Notes under the pieces: model-generated | Told to the model about the DNA's origin: nothing | The model's input: only the letters and a program-made list of their open reading frames with translations | The model's database searches: none | Assembly (NCBI GenBank): GCA_947488755.1 | Contig: CANLAD010000001.1 | Location: forward strand, 2,489,501-2,553,500 | DNA: 64,000 nucleotides | Source: an uncultured Erythrobacter sp. | GTDB taxonomy: Bacteria; Pseudomonadota; Alphaproteobacteria; Sphingomonadales; Sphingomonadaceae | Direction: 5' to 3' | Part shown: positions 10,097-19,791 of the stretch, piece by piece | Layout: every line of letters starts with the position of its first letter | Numbering within the stretch: position 1 is the first letter of the stretch | Position numbers and translations under genes: made by a program

Positions 10097-11217
10097 ATAT
10101 CTTTCGCGAGGTTGTAGAGCGCGGCCCAGGTCGCCGCCGCCGTGCGATTCCAGTCGTAGCGCAGCGCGCGCTCAGCCGCCGCGGCGGCGAGCGCATCAGC
10201 ATGTGCCTTGTCCGACAAGACCCGCTCCAGCTTCGCGCTGATTTCGCGCGGGTCGTAAGGTGAAAAATAAGCGAGGTCCACCCCGCCGAACTCGGGCATA
10301 GGCGCCACATCGGATGCAATCACCGGCCGTCCTGCACCAAGCGATTCGAGCAGAATGTTCGGGCAGTTTTCACAGCTCGACGCAAACACGACCGCTGCCG
10401 CGTTGCGATACCAGGCCGGGAGCTGCTCGTACGGCACCTTACCCATCAGTCGCACGCGATCGGAGAGGGCGTTTTGAGCGATATAGTCTCTCACCGGTTC
10501 GGCAGCCGCGTAATCGTCTTCACCGACCAACAGCAGACGGTGGGTTTCGCGCAATTGCCGAGGCAGTGCGGTGTAAGCCTGTACCATTTGGTAATGATGC
10601 TTGTACGGCTCGAACCGCGACACATAGAGAATGTATGGGTCATCGCCCGTTTCAGCTGGCCTCGGCAATTCGCGCCCGGCGGTCAGGAAGGCCTCGTTGA
10701 TGCCGTGCGGAATGGTGATGGCGGCGCGCGGGGTAATGCGCTGCTCAATCGTGGCGCGGGCAAAATCGGAGATGAAAATCGTCAGATCCGCTGCGCTCAT
10801 GCTGCGCAGCATCTGCGGCTTCAACACACGATTGCGCAGCTTCTGCAAGCCGGGTTGCAAGTGGGAAAGCGCCGCCTCATCGAAGGGCAGCATGTTGCGA
10901 AACATCGTCGCGGTTCGGCAGGCGCTCGGTACGCGCGTGTTGAGGAGGCCACCGGGACAAAACAGGACGTCGGCGTCGAAATCGCGCAGGGCGCGTGGCA
11001 GGACAAACCGCTCCCAGGCGAGCCGTGTTATCGGATTGGTTACAGAAAATCGGGTTCGGCCGCGCGCGATTCGACGGTCTTCGGGCAACGCGAGATCGTC
11101 GGGCACGAACACCAGCAGCGCCAATTGCGGATCATCGGGAAGACGCGCCAACAGATTCTTGAGATAGGTCTGCCCACCCCCGATCCGCGCCGCGTGGGCG
11201 TTTATGACGAACCGCAT
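10093..11217 (-). CDS. Glycosyltransferase family 4
   Basis: MRFVINAHAARIGGGQTYLKNLLARLPD...VLFCPGGLLNT...VVFASSCENCPNILLESLGAGRPVIASDVAPMPE; the longer ORF to 11622 overlaps the next gene so start set at 11217. Confidence 0.88.
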   Translation of the reverse strand: MRFVINAHAARIGGGQTYLKNLLARLPDDPQLALLVFVPDDLALPEDRRIARGRTRFSVTNPITRLAWERFVLPRALRDFDADVLFCPGGLLNTRVPSACRTATMFRNMLPFDEAALSHLQPGLQKLRNRVLKPQMLRSMSAADLTIFISDFARATIEQRITPRAAITIPHGINEAFLTAGRELPRPAETGDDPYILYVSRFEPYKHHYQMVQAYTALPRQLRETHRLLLVGEDDYAAAEPVRDYIAQNALSDRVRLMGKVPYEQLPAWYRNAAAVVFASSCENCPNILLESLGAGRPVIASDVAPMPEFGGVDLAYFSPYDPREISAKLERVLSDKAHADALAAAAAERALRYDWNRTAAATWAALYNLAKDI

Positions 11218-11225
11218 GGCAGTGT

Positions 11226-12560
11226 TCACCGCGCGCGGCGCGTGCGTTCGGCCGCAGCCTTGGAAGAACGCCCGGACCGTACCGCGCGTTTGGCGCCGGG
11301 TTCGGGGATCAAGACCAAAGCCGTTCTGACCGCGAGCAGGGGGATCAGTTGGGTCAAGACGAAACCGAGCGCGATATTCGTAAATTCCCCTACCATCAGC
11401 GCGACACTTGCCCACACGGCATGCAGGTAGATCACCAGATCGACCGCAAACAGCCGATCGCGCACCCGGTCGGGATCGCGCACCAACCGCGAATACCAGC
11501 GGATCAGACCGTTGAAGAGCAGCCCGTAGGCGATGAAAAAACCACTGATGCCGGCCAGGTAGCCGAAATTGATAATCCATTCGCCCAGAAAGGTCGGCGT
11601 CAGGTTGGACAAGCCCTGCCACATGTTCCCGGCGTAATTGACGGTGAAGAACACGCCCCCGGTGTCGGGCTTATCCGGATAAAGTTCACGCGGGATCGCG
11701 TTGGTGAAGAACGACAGGAATGTGCTGCCCTCTGCCAGCACCAACTGCGGCGCTCTCGTGATGTAGTCGAGCGGCTCCACGCCGTAGAAGAACGAATTGA
11801 GGCTGAAGGTTTCTGTCGAAGTCGCCAGTCCCGTCGTCAATTGGCCGTTCTCGATTCGCAGCCTGCTGCGCGCAACACCAAACAGGGACGCCGCCCCAAC
11901 CAGCAGCACGACCAGGGCGGATGCAGCGGGCAGGCTGATCGGACGCTTGAGATAATGAAATGTGATCGCCAGCAGTGCGAGAATGTTGAGCATCCCTCCG
12001 CGCGATCCCGTGCCGAGCCCCAGGAAAAACGTGACGGCGAAATGCAGAGCGAACAGCACCCACCAGAGATTGGCGCGGCGGCGGACAAGGCCGATCGCGA
12101 AATACGCCACGTTGAGCGTGCTCATCAAGCCGATCAGGGTGCGCGCCCAGCCATAGCCACTCCAGTCCCGAACGCGCGTTTCGATCGACCCGACATACGC
12201 CTCGATCCCGCCGAACTCGTTGATCATGTAATATTGCGCAAAGATCGAAGGGACCGACAGAGCCCAAAGCACGATCACCGAACGATAGTCGCCTGATTTC
12301 GGGAGAGTCGGGGCAATCGCCTCCCGCGCCGTGGGCAGGTATTGTGTCTGGCTCGCTTCGTTCAGAGCCATCAATACGGCGAGAAACAGCGGGACTGCGA
12401 TCAGGCCAACCACGATGTTGGTGGGCGGATCGAAGAACGCGCCAACGTGAAACAGCAGGTAGAACGCGAGGAAGAACTTCGCTGGCGAGAACGTGTCCGA
12501 GTTGGATGTCACGGCGATCGCGCCGCCGATGAACATCAAGATGGCGATGATAAGCAGCAT
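11226..12560 (-). CDS. Oligosaccharide repeat-unit polymerase-like multi-TM protein (Wzy candidate)
   Basis: About 10+ hydrophobic segments, GLGTGSRGGMLNILALLAITFHYLKRP; position next to flippase; start set at MLLIIAILMF. Confidence 0.72.
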   Translation of the reverse strand: MLLIIAILMFIGGAIAVTSNSDTFSPAKFFLAFYLLFHVGAFFDPPTNIVVGLIAVPLFLAVLMALNEASQTQYLPTAREAIAPTLPKSGDYRSVIVLWALSVPSIFAQYYMINEFGGIEAYVGSIETRVRDWSGYGWARTLIGLMSTLNVAYFAIGLVRRRANLWWVLFALHFAVTFFLGLGTGSRGGMLNILALLAITFHYLKRPISLPAASALVVLLVGAASLFGVARSRLRIENGQLTTGLATSTETFSLNSFFYGVEPLDYITRAPQLVLAEGSTFLSFFTNAIPRELYPDKPDTGGVFFTVNYAGNMWQGLSNLTPTFLGEWIINFGYLAGISGFFIAYGLLFNGLIRWYSRLVRDPDRVRDRLFAVDLVIYLHAVWASVALMVGEFTNIALGFVLTQLIPLLAVRTALVLIPEPGAKRAVRSGRSSKAAAERTRRAR

Positions 12561-12710
12561 GGTTTTACTAAAAAGGCCTGTCGGCCGCCTTATTCCAGGA
12601 AAGCGGCCTGTTATCCTGACCAGATCGCGAGCATCGCGATCCGCCATCTCCTGCGGAAATACCGCGCTGGGCGGGTAGCGCAACCGCAAACCGGTCCGAA
12701 CCGCTCTGCC

Positions 12711-14183
12711 CTATTGTGGTTTGTCGCGGCTCGAGAACCGCAGTCGCACCCGAACCTCGCGCAACGCCATGCGTCTCTCACTAGAAGAGATGCTCAACGC
12801 GACAATGGAAGCGACCGCAACAAGGCCGAGCAGCGCCATTGCGGCCATCGGTTGCAGCTGGTCCGCCAGCGGTTTGCCGACATGCGGCTCAAACATCCAG
12901 TATGCTCCCGCCGTCAGCGCGAAAGAAGCAAGGGCAGCTACGGTGAGCAGTCGAATGGAAAACTGCGTGGCGTAAACCCGGTTGCTGATGGCGCTCGCCG
13001 CAAACGCGCGCACCATCGCACCGATAACAAAAGCAACCATCGCACCAGTTACGCCGATCACCGGCGCCAGCAGAGCCAGAAGCGCCAGATTGGCGAGCGC
13101 GGCGAGCAGCGATATCGTGATCAGATTTCCCGTCTTGCGCGATCCATGAATTCCGATTGAAGTGAGATTGCCAATCCCGAGCCATAATTGCCCCATCACG
13201 AAGCCGGCGCACAATACGACTGCAAATCCGTATTCAGCCGGAGCGAAAATCACGACGAGAATCGGGCTCACGCCAATTGCGCAAGCGGCGGCCAGCATCA
13301 TCGCGACCACATAAAGTTTGAGCACCCTATCAAACAATTGGGCCGGACGATCCGGATCATCGAGCTGACGAAACGCCCAGGGTTCCCACGCCAATCTGAA
13401 AGCGTAGACAAGAAATCCGAACAGCGCCGCGACGCGCAGGCCGATACTCGCGATTGCGACATCGGTGAGGGTGAAGAACGCCGCGAGCACGACGCGAGCG
13501 CCGTTCGTCTGGACCCAATTGAGCATGACCGGCGCGGTGGTCGGGATGGAGAAAACCAGCATCCGGCGCAGCAGATCCGCGCCGGGCATGTGCGTTGGCG
13601 GAAGGCGGAAGGTTGCGCTCCATGCGCCGATAATCCCCACGACCTTGCCGATCAGCACGCCGATCAGCGCGCCTTCGACGCCCCAGCCGAATTTGACCAG
13701 CAGCAGGACGCTTATCGTGGCCGCCAGCGTCACATCCGCGAACGTCACGAGACCGAACACGACAGCGCGCTTGTCGAACCGCAACAGCACCAGTTGGATG
13801 CCGAGCACTTGTGTGGCCGCCGCAATCGCCAGAACGATCGGCAGGATCGCGGCCTGATCGGTCGAAAAAGCTCCGGCTGCCCATGCTAGAAAAGCCACCA
13901 GCGCCACCAGACAAGAGCCCGCCCCGGCGATCGTCAGCGCCCCCCACCGCAGCTCTGCAAGCTGCCCGTTCTTCGCCGCCAGATGGTACTCGCGCACCAC
14001 AGCGGATTCGCTCTGCAAACCGATCAGGATCGTCAGCAGGGCCGCGCCTGCCAGCAGGAATTCGAGCTGCCCGTACTGCTCGATCGAAAGCACGCGGGTG
14101 TAGAGCGGGACGAGGAACACCATGACCAGCCGACTGGCTGTGCCGGCGATGCCGTAAATCGCAAACTGCTTGAGCATGTTCAT
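12711..14183 (-). CDS. Oligosaccharide flippase, MOP/Wzx family
   Basis: MNMLKQFAIYGIAGTASRLVMVFLVPLYTRVLSIEQYGQLEF and about 12-14 TM segments. Confidence 0.9.
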   Translation of the reverse strand: MNMLKQFAIYGIAGTASRLVMVFLVPLYTRVLSIEQYGQLEFLLAGAALLTILIGLQSESAVVREYHLAAKNGQLAELRWGALTIAGAGSCLVALVAFLAWAAGAFSTDQAAILPIVLAIAAATQVLGIQLVLLRFDKRAVVFGLVTFADVTLAATISVLLLVKFGWGVEGALIGVLIGKVVGIIGAWSATFRLPPTHMPGADLLRRMLVFSIPTTAPVMLNWVQTNGARVVLAAFFTLTDVAIASIGLRVAALFGFLVYAFRLAWEPWAFRQLDDPDRPAQLFDRVLKLYVVAMMLAAACAIGVSPILVVIFAPAEYGFAVVLCAGFVMGQLWLGIGNLTSIGIHGSRKTGNLITISLLAALANLALLALLAPVIGVTGAMVAFVIGAMVRAFAASAISNRVYATQFSIRLLTVAALASFALTAGAYWMFEPHVGKPLADQLQPMAAMALLGLVAVASIVALSISSSERRMALREVRVRLRFSSRDKPQ

Positions 14184-14223
14184 CGGCGCCCGGGTCGTCG
14201 AGCGGGCATGGCGCTAATGCTCC

Positions 14224-15684
14224 TCAAGCGCGCCGCTCATACACGTCAAGCTTGCCGAAGCTGCCTTCGATCCTGTGCCATCCGACCGGCGCGCGCCATT
14301 GCGGCAGTCGCTCTCGCCGTTCGTCAGAATTGACGATGAGCGTATCGACGGTGCTGAGTTCGGGGCTGTCGTCTAGCAGGGTCAGGTCCACGCGAGGGTA
14401 ATCTTCCAGACCCTTCATCGCCGTCTTGAATGCGTCGTTCGACATCCATGGCAAGAGGCAGGTGTGGTGCGTGCTGATCATGATGCGATATGGCGGCACG
14501 GCGTGATAGGGATAGACGAGGATCGTGCGCTTATCATCCAGTCCTTCGAGGTAGGTCATCACCGCGTTCGCGCTGCGACGCAGCTCGGGGTTCAGCTCGC
14601 CGCGCAGCAAGATAAGCTCGGCGAGGGAGAAAGCTATGCCATAAGCAATGGCACACCAGACCAGCCAAACCACCCCGTGGATCGCGCACAGACCAACGAA
14701 CAAGATATTCGACCAGATCGAAACATGACTGAGATATCGCTCGGCCTGGCCGATGAACAGCAGGTATTTGAGGCTCGTCAGTGCATAGACGACCGCTGCG
14801 CCCGCGATCATGGGGACCAGCGGCCCTTCGAACGTTTCCTGTGAGACAATCGCCGCAATGACGAGCCCGGCAATGGCGACGAAATGCGGCGCACGCAGGA
14901 TGACGCCGGTTATGGAATTGCGCGCAAGCCAGGCGAACACGAGCCTTCTGATGTTCTGCGCGCGGGTCTTCTCGGGGGACCATTCACGCAAACTGCGCAG
15001 CGCGTTTCGGCCCTGGATCGGCAGGCGTCCCGCCCGCAATTCCGAGGCATACCATGTGAGATGCGCGGCCTGATGGCGCAATTGCGAGGTGAACTCGCCC
15101 CGCGATACGAGTTGCGCAAGGCCGATCGCGAGCACGAGGGTCGCAAGCAGCGCCCAACTCACTGCGAACGCCGCGATCAGCGGGGTCACGAAAAAAACCA
15201 CCTGCACCCCGAACTTACTCCCGAGCATCACCGCGGCGAGCAATATCGCGGAACCGACGATCGCAATCGCATCCGGGATCGGTAGCGGGAACAGCACGAG
15301 CGCAATGGCGAGCGGATAGATCAGCTCCGAAAATGTGCGCGTCGTGAAGTTGAGCACGCGCGGGCCGATCGAGATCTTGCTGAACCACAAGGGGGTCACA
15401 ACGTAACACAGACCGCCCAGAAGCACCCAAACCCGGTCGATACCGGCGGCCAGAGCTAGTGACAGGGCCACAAAGACGAACACCGTCTCCAGCAGCGGGT
15501 TGATCAGCTGGTTGCGGCGCAGCAAAAACCCGTCCGGCAGATGACTGTAGAACCAGTGCGGCAGCAGCGGATAATGCAGATCGCCTGGCTCGATCACCTG
15601 CCCGCGTATCGGCTTGAACGGTCCCCTCCCCTGACGCTTGACCGCGAAGGTCAGATAAAGGTGCCCCCAGCTGTCGAACGTCAT
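14224..15684 (-). CDS. Polytopic membrane protein of unknown function in EPS locus (possible GT-C-type glycosyltransferase)
   Basis: Multi-TM, PMTFDSWGHLYLTFAVKRQGRGPF near N-terminus, soluble C-terminal tail; first in-frame ATG at 15684, but hydrophobic in-frame codons continue upstream to about 15755. Confidence 0.6.
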   Translation of the reverse strand: MTFDSWGHLYLTFAVKRQGRGPFKPIRGQVIEPGDLHYPLLPHWFYSHLPDGFLLRRNQLINPLLETVFVFVALSLALAAGIDRVWVLLGGLCYVVTPLWFSKISIGPRVLNFTTRTFSELIYPLAIALVLFPLPIPDAIAIVGSAILLAAVMLGSKFGVQVVFFVTPLIAAFAVSWALLATLVLAIGLAQLVSRGEFTSQLRHQAAHLTWYASELRAGRLPIQGRNALRSLREWSPEKTRAQNIRRLVFAWLARNSITGVILRAPHFVAIAGLVIAAIVSQETFEGPLVPMIAGAAVVYALTSLKYLLFIGQAERYLSHVSIWSNILFVGLCAIHGVVWLVWCAIAYGIAFSLAELILLRGELNPELRRSANAVMTYLEGLDDKRTILVYPYHAVPPYRIMISTHHTCLLPWMSNDAFKTAMKGLEDYPRVDLTLLDDSPELSTVDTLIVNSDERRERLPQWRAPVGWHRIEGSFGKLDVYERRA

Positions 15685-15761
15685 CGGATCGCGCGGCAGC
15701 AGGAAAATCCGGTGCGCGAGATTGATGAGGGCGATGCCGAGGACGAAGACGTAGGAAATGG

Positions 15762-16853
15762 CTATGCGGTCGCTTTGGCAATTGCCGCGATGACCCGGTC
15801 CGGGTCGGCTTTGTCCATATAGGGATGGATCGGCAGGCTCATCACTTCGCGCGCAGCCTGTTCGCTGTGCGGGCAATCGGCTTGCGCGTCGGCGATGGCC
15901 GGTTGGCGCGATAGCGGTTTGGGATAGTGGACCGCGGTGGGCACGCCCACTTCCTTCAGCGCAACCTGCACCCGCCCGCGCTCCTGCACGCGCACCGTGT
16001 ACTGCGCCCATGCGCAGCGATTGTGATCGAGAACGGCGGGGGCGGCGACCGTGTTCATCCCCGCAAACGCTTGCGAATACCTCCCGGCAACCGCATCGCG
16101 CGCGACAATCTCATCATCGAGGATCGCCAGTTTCGGCAACAAGATTGCGGCCTGCAACGTATCGAGCCTGGAATTCACACCAATACGCACGTGGTTGTAG
16201 CGCCCGTCCTGCCCGTGCCGCGCGATCCGCCGCATAGTTATGGCAAGCTCGGCGTCATCGGTGAACATCGCCCCGCCATCGCCATAGCAGCCGAGCGGCT
16301 TCGACGGGAAAAAGCTGGTCGTCGCAATGGTGCTCAAAGACCCACTTTTGCGGCCCTTGTAGCTCGCGCCGAAACTCTGTGCGCCATCCTCGATCACCGG
16401 AATTCCGTACCGCTTCGCAATCGCTTCGATCGCATCGAAATCTGCGCATTGGCCGTAGAGCGAAACCGGGATAATCGCGCGGGTCCGCTCGGTGATCGCG
16501 TTATCTAGCGCGGCCGGGTCCATCAGATAGGTGACCGGGTCGATATCGACGTAAACCGGTTTTGCACCCAGAACCTTCGCTGCTTCAGCGGTCGCGATAT
16601 AGCTGAAATCGGGGGTGATGACCTCGTCGCCCGGTTCTGCGCCCAGCGCCATCAACGCGATCTGAAGCGCATCGGTGCCGTTGGCGCAGGTTATGCAGTG
16701 GGCCACGCCGACATAGGCGGCAAGCTGCTCTTCCAGCGCATCCACTTCTGGGCCGAGGATATAGCGCCCGTGCGAAAGCACGCCTGCGATCGCGGCATCG
16801 ATTTCGGATCGCAACCGCTCCTGCTGCGCGGCCAGGTCGATGAACGGGATCAA
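15762..16853 (-). CDS. DegT/DnrJ/EryC1/StrS PLP aminotransferase, WbpE-like
   Basis: [22 protein letters not shown]...[30 protein letters not shown] (PLP lysine region). Confidence 0.94.
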   Translation of the reverse strand: MIPFIDLAAQQERLRSEIDAAIAGVLSHGRYILGPEVDALEEQLAAYVGVAHCITCANGTDALQIALMALGAEPGDEVITPDFSYIATAEAAKVLGAKPVYVDIDPVTYLMDPAALDNAITERTRAIIPVSLYGQCADFDAIEAIAKRYGIPVIEDGAQSFGASYKGRKSGSLSTIATTSFFPSKPLGCYGDGGAMFTDDAELAITMRRIARHGQDGRYNHVRIGVNSRLDTLQAAILLPKLAILDDEIVARDAVAGRYSQAFAGMNTVAAPAVLDHNRCAWAQYTVRVQERGRVQVALKEVGVPTAVHYPKPLSRQPAIADAQADCPHSEQAAREVMSLPIHPYMDKADPDRVIAAIAKATA

Positions 16854-17440
16854 TCTGTGTCTCCTGCACGCGACACCATGCCGCCGCGCAGCTCATATCG
16901 CGCGCCGGTCGCCATGCATACCGCATCGCCGTCTCCGCCCGTTGGCAGATCGAGCCGCTCGCCGTGCTCGCTCATCCAACCGATATGGCGGGCGGGCACG
17001 CCGGCCATCAGCGCGTAATCGGGGACATCGCGTGTGATCACCGCGCCTGCTGCAACAAAGGCAAAGCGACCAATCGTCACCCCGCAAACCACCGTGCAAT
17101 TGGCACCTAGAGTGGCCCCGCACCGCACCAGCGTGTCGCGAAACTCATCCTTGCGCTCGACCAGCGCGCGCGGGTTGTGGACGTTGGTGAACACCATGCT
17201 CGGCCCGCAGAACACGCCGTCTTCGAGCGTGACGTTATCATAGACAGAGACGTTGTTCTGGATCTTGCACGTGTCGCCAATCACGACCTTATTGCCGATA
17301 AAGACATTCTGGCCAAGCGACACGCCTTCACCAATGCGCGCGCCGCTGCACACATGGACGAAATGCCAGACGCGTGAGCCTGCGCCAATTGCGGCACCAT
17401 CATCGACAATGGCGCTGTCGTGGATGAAGACGTCGCTCAT
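16850..17440 (-). CDS. Hexapeptide-repeat N-acetyltransferase, WbpD-like
   Basis: Left-handed beta-helix repeats [45 protein letters not shown]; neighbour of WbpB/E-like genes. Confidence 0.9.
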   Translation of the reverse strand: MSDVFIHDSAIVDDGAAIGAGSRVWHFVHVCSGARIGEGVSLGQNVFIGNKVVIGDTCKIQNNVSVYDNVTLEDGVFCGPSMVFTNVHNPRALVERKDEFRDTLVRCGATLGANCTVVCGVTIGRFAFVAAGAVITRDVPDYALMAGVPARHIGWMSEHGERLDLPTGGDGDAVCMATGARYELRGGMVSRAGDTD

Positions 17441-18387
17441 CCAACATCCTTCACGAGGGGGTTGCGCTCCCCCCGGTTCGGTTCGACGCGCGCCTCGCGA
17501 ATCTTCGAGACCGTTGCGATCGCAGTACGATTGGCCTCGAGACCGAAGCCATTACCCGCCAGGATCTCCTCATAGCTGCGCGTGTGGAGATCGGTGAAGC
17601 CCCCGGAAAACTCGATCTCGTCGCCATTGACAGTGATCGAGCGATAGGTCCGCTTGCCCGCCTCGCGCTCGGCCGCGGGAACATCGGTCGGATCGAGCGA
17701 CATGAACCACCGCACCCGGGCATTGGCGTATTCGAGATAGCCGCCCGCCCGTTCGGAATCGTTCGCGTGGACGATCACCTCCTGCAACTCACCGAACAGG
17801 AAATGCAGCATGTCGAAGAAATGCACGCCGATATTCGTCGCGATCCCGCCCGATTTGCGCGTATCGCCTTTCCAGCTCTGGTGATACCACCGCCCGCGCG
17901 CGGTGACGTAGGTCAGGTCGACATCGTATTTGCGATCCCTGGGTGCCGCCTCGATCCTTTCGCACAGCGCGATGATCGAAGGGTGAAGACGCAATTGCAG
18001 GATCGTGTGGATCGTCTGGCCGGTGTCGCTTTCGACCTCGGCCAGACCGTCGAGGTTCCACGGATTGAGCACCAGCGGCTTTTCACAAATCGCGTCGCAG
18101 CCCGATCGCAGGGCGAAGCGGATATGCGAATCGTGCAGATAATTGGGCGAGCAGATCGACATGTAATCGATGCCGCCGCCCGCGTTTTTCCGGCGGAGCT
18201 TGTCGATATGACGGTCGAACCGCTCGAACTCGGTGAAGAAGTGCGCGTCGGGAAAGAAGCTGTCGATGATGCCGACCGAATCGTTGGGATCGAGCGCGGC
18301 GATGATCCGGTTTCCGGTGTCGCGAATGGCCGCCATGTGGCGTGGGGCAATATATCCAGCCGCCCCGATCAGCGCGAAATCCTGCAT
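17437..18387 (-). CDS. Gfo/Idh/MocA-family oxidoreductase, WbpB/WlbA-like
   Basis: [70 protein letters not shown]. Confidence 0.92.
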   Translation of the reverse strand: MQDFALIGAAGYIAPRHMAAIRDTGNRIIAALDPNDSVGIIDSFFPDAHFFTEFERFDRHIDKLRRKNAGGGIDYMSICSPNYLHDSHIRFALRSGCDAICEKPLVLNPWNLDGLAEVESDTGQTIHTILQLRLHPSIIALCERIEAAPRDRKYDVDLTYVTARGRWYHQSWKGDTRKSGGIATNIGVHFFDMLHFLFGELQEVIVHANDSERAGGYLEYANARVRWFMSLDPTDVPAAEREAGKRTYRSITVNGDEIEFSGGFTDLHTRSYEEILAGNGFGLEANRTAIATVSKIREARVEPNRGERNPLVKDVG

Positions 18388-18540
18388 TTGTAAGACCTTG
18401 GTTTGGACGCGAAGTCAGTCGCGGTGCGAAAGGGCGCATACAAAGGACACGCGTGCGCTGCAAACGGGTCGAGCGCGAAAACAGTCACTTTGGAGGCAAT
18501 GGTAGTCGCCCACGAACTCGGAGCTCGCGCGGGTGCTGTA

Positions 18541-19779
18541 TCACGGCGCGAGGCGCGCATCGACCGGTTGCAGGCGCACATCCTCGATCAGCACTTCACC
18601 AGAATTGCGTCCGCGGCGTGCAAAGGCCTGCAACTCGATCATCTGCATCGGACAATCCGGCGCTATCGTGAGCGCGGCCGCTTCGCCGTCGCGCTCGATA
18701 TCGATCGGTCGCCACAGCCCGCGAGCGTGACACTTCACCGCCCAGTCGAACCGCACCGCGTCGCCATCGACCCGCTCGCCGCGCTGGTCGGTAAGGGCAT
18801 AGCGCCCCGGCGACAATTGCAGCACCCGGCGCAGGACCGGAGCACCATCCTGCGCTCCGGAAGAAAAGGCGATCGCGCCAAAGCCGCCATCGTCGGTTCT
18901 GCCCAGTTCAGCGCCTGTCGCAGCGCCATCCACCGGTGACCAGCCCAGCCAGCCCATGTCAGCCTGCGCCGTTTGATCGGAGAGGCGCGTGTCGCGAAGC
19001 ACGCCGACCCGTTCTGGAAACGCGCGGACGAACAGGGCGCGCGTTGCCTCGGCATCGCCGGAGCGGGCGAGCAGCGAGAGGAAAACCGGACCAATTGCGC
19101 GCGCGAGCGCGCCCGACTCCTCGCGATCGGCGCGCAGGAACACGTCCGCGACATCGCGCACGTCGACTCCGTTCGAGACCAGTGCCATCCTCGCGAATGC
19201 GGCGATCCATTCATTGTCGCGTGCAACTTCACCCGACAGGGCTGCGCGGAACTCGGGGTCAGGTAGCAGTGGCACCATCAGCGCGAAGATTTCCTCACGC
19301 GTCCGGCGACTGGTGGTGAGCGCAATGCCCAGATGCTCCATCGCGCCCGGCACGTCGTCCTCGCGCGCAGCGAGGCGAGCGAGGAGCAACTGGTTGAGCT
19401 CGTCGCGCCGGGTGACCTCCTGCGATAGCTGCGCAAGCTCGCCCGCACGCACAAGCTCGCCCTCGTGTTCCTCATGATAGGCAAGCGCGCGCAGGGCCGA
19501 TGCGTTGAGCGGTTCTCGCCGGATCGCCGCTGCCGCGCTGCTGCGGATCGCGGGATCGCCGAGAGTCTCAGGGTCGCGCAGCGCTGCGACCTGCCAATTG
19601 CGGACATCGGCCTGCGCAGCCCCCGTCACCCGCACGGTCAGCGCTGGATTGCGGGCGGCGAACAGCGCATCGAAGCTGATCGTGAAGGCGTGGGCGGCGA
19701 TGGCGAGGCCGACAAGGCACGCAAGGACCGGGCGAACGCGGTTCACCGACGAAAGCCCGTGCGTGTCATCCCGTCCCAT
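18541..19779 (-). CDS. Hypothetical membrane-anchored, helical-repeat-like protein of EPS locus
   Basis: N-terminal hydrophobic segment VRPVLACLVGLAIAAHAFTISF, Ala/Leu-rich helical repeats, beta-like C-terminus; lies directly downstream of wzc-like gene. Confidence 0.6.
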   Translation of the reverse strand: MGRDDTHGLSSVNRVRPVLACLVGLAIAAHAFTISFDALFAARNPALTVRVTGAAQADVRNWQVAALRDPETLGDPAIRSSAAAAIRREPLNASALRALAYHEEHEGELVRAGELAQLSQEVTRRDELNQLLLARLAAREDDVPGAMEHLGIALTTSRRTREEIFALMVPLLPDPEFRAALSGEVARDNEWIAAFARMALVSNGVDVRDVADVFLRADREESGALARAIGPVFLSLLARSGDAEATRALFVRAFPERVGVLRDTRLSDQTAQADMGWLGWSPVDGAATGAELGRTDDGGFGAIAFSSGAQDGAPVLRRVLQLSPGRYALTDQRGERVDGDAVRFDWAVKCHARGLWRPIDIERDGEAAALTIAPDCPMQMIELQAFARRGRNSGEVLIEDVRLQPVDARLAP

Positions 19780-19791
19780 GCCGCGCCGGTG

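Noticed and set aside
11218-11622. N-terminal extension of the GT4 ORF 10093..11622
   Set aside because: Antiparallel overlap is not the issue; it is a same-strand out-of-frame read of the polymerase-like gene, and conserved GT sequence begins at MRFVINAHAARIGG.
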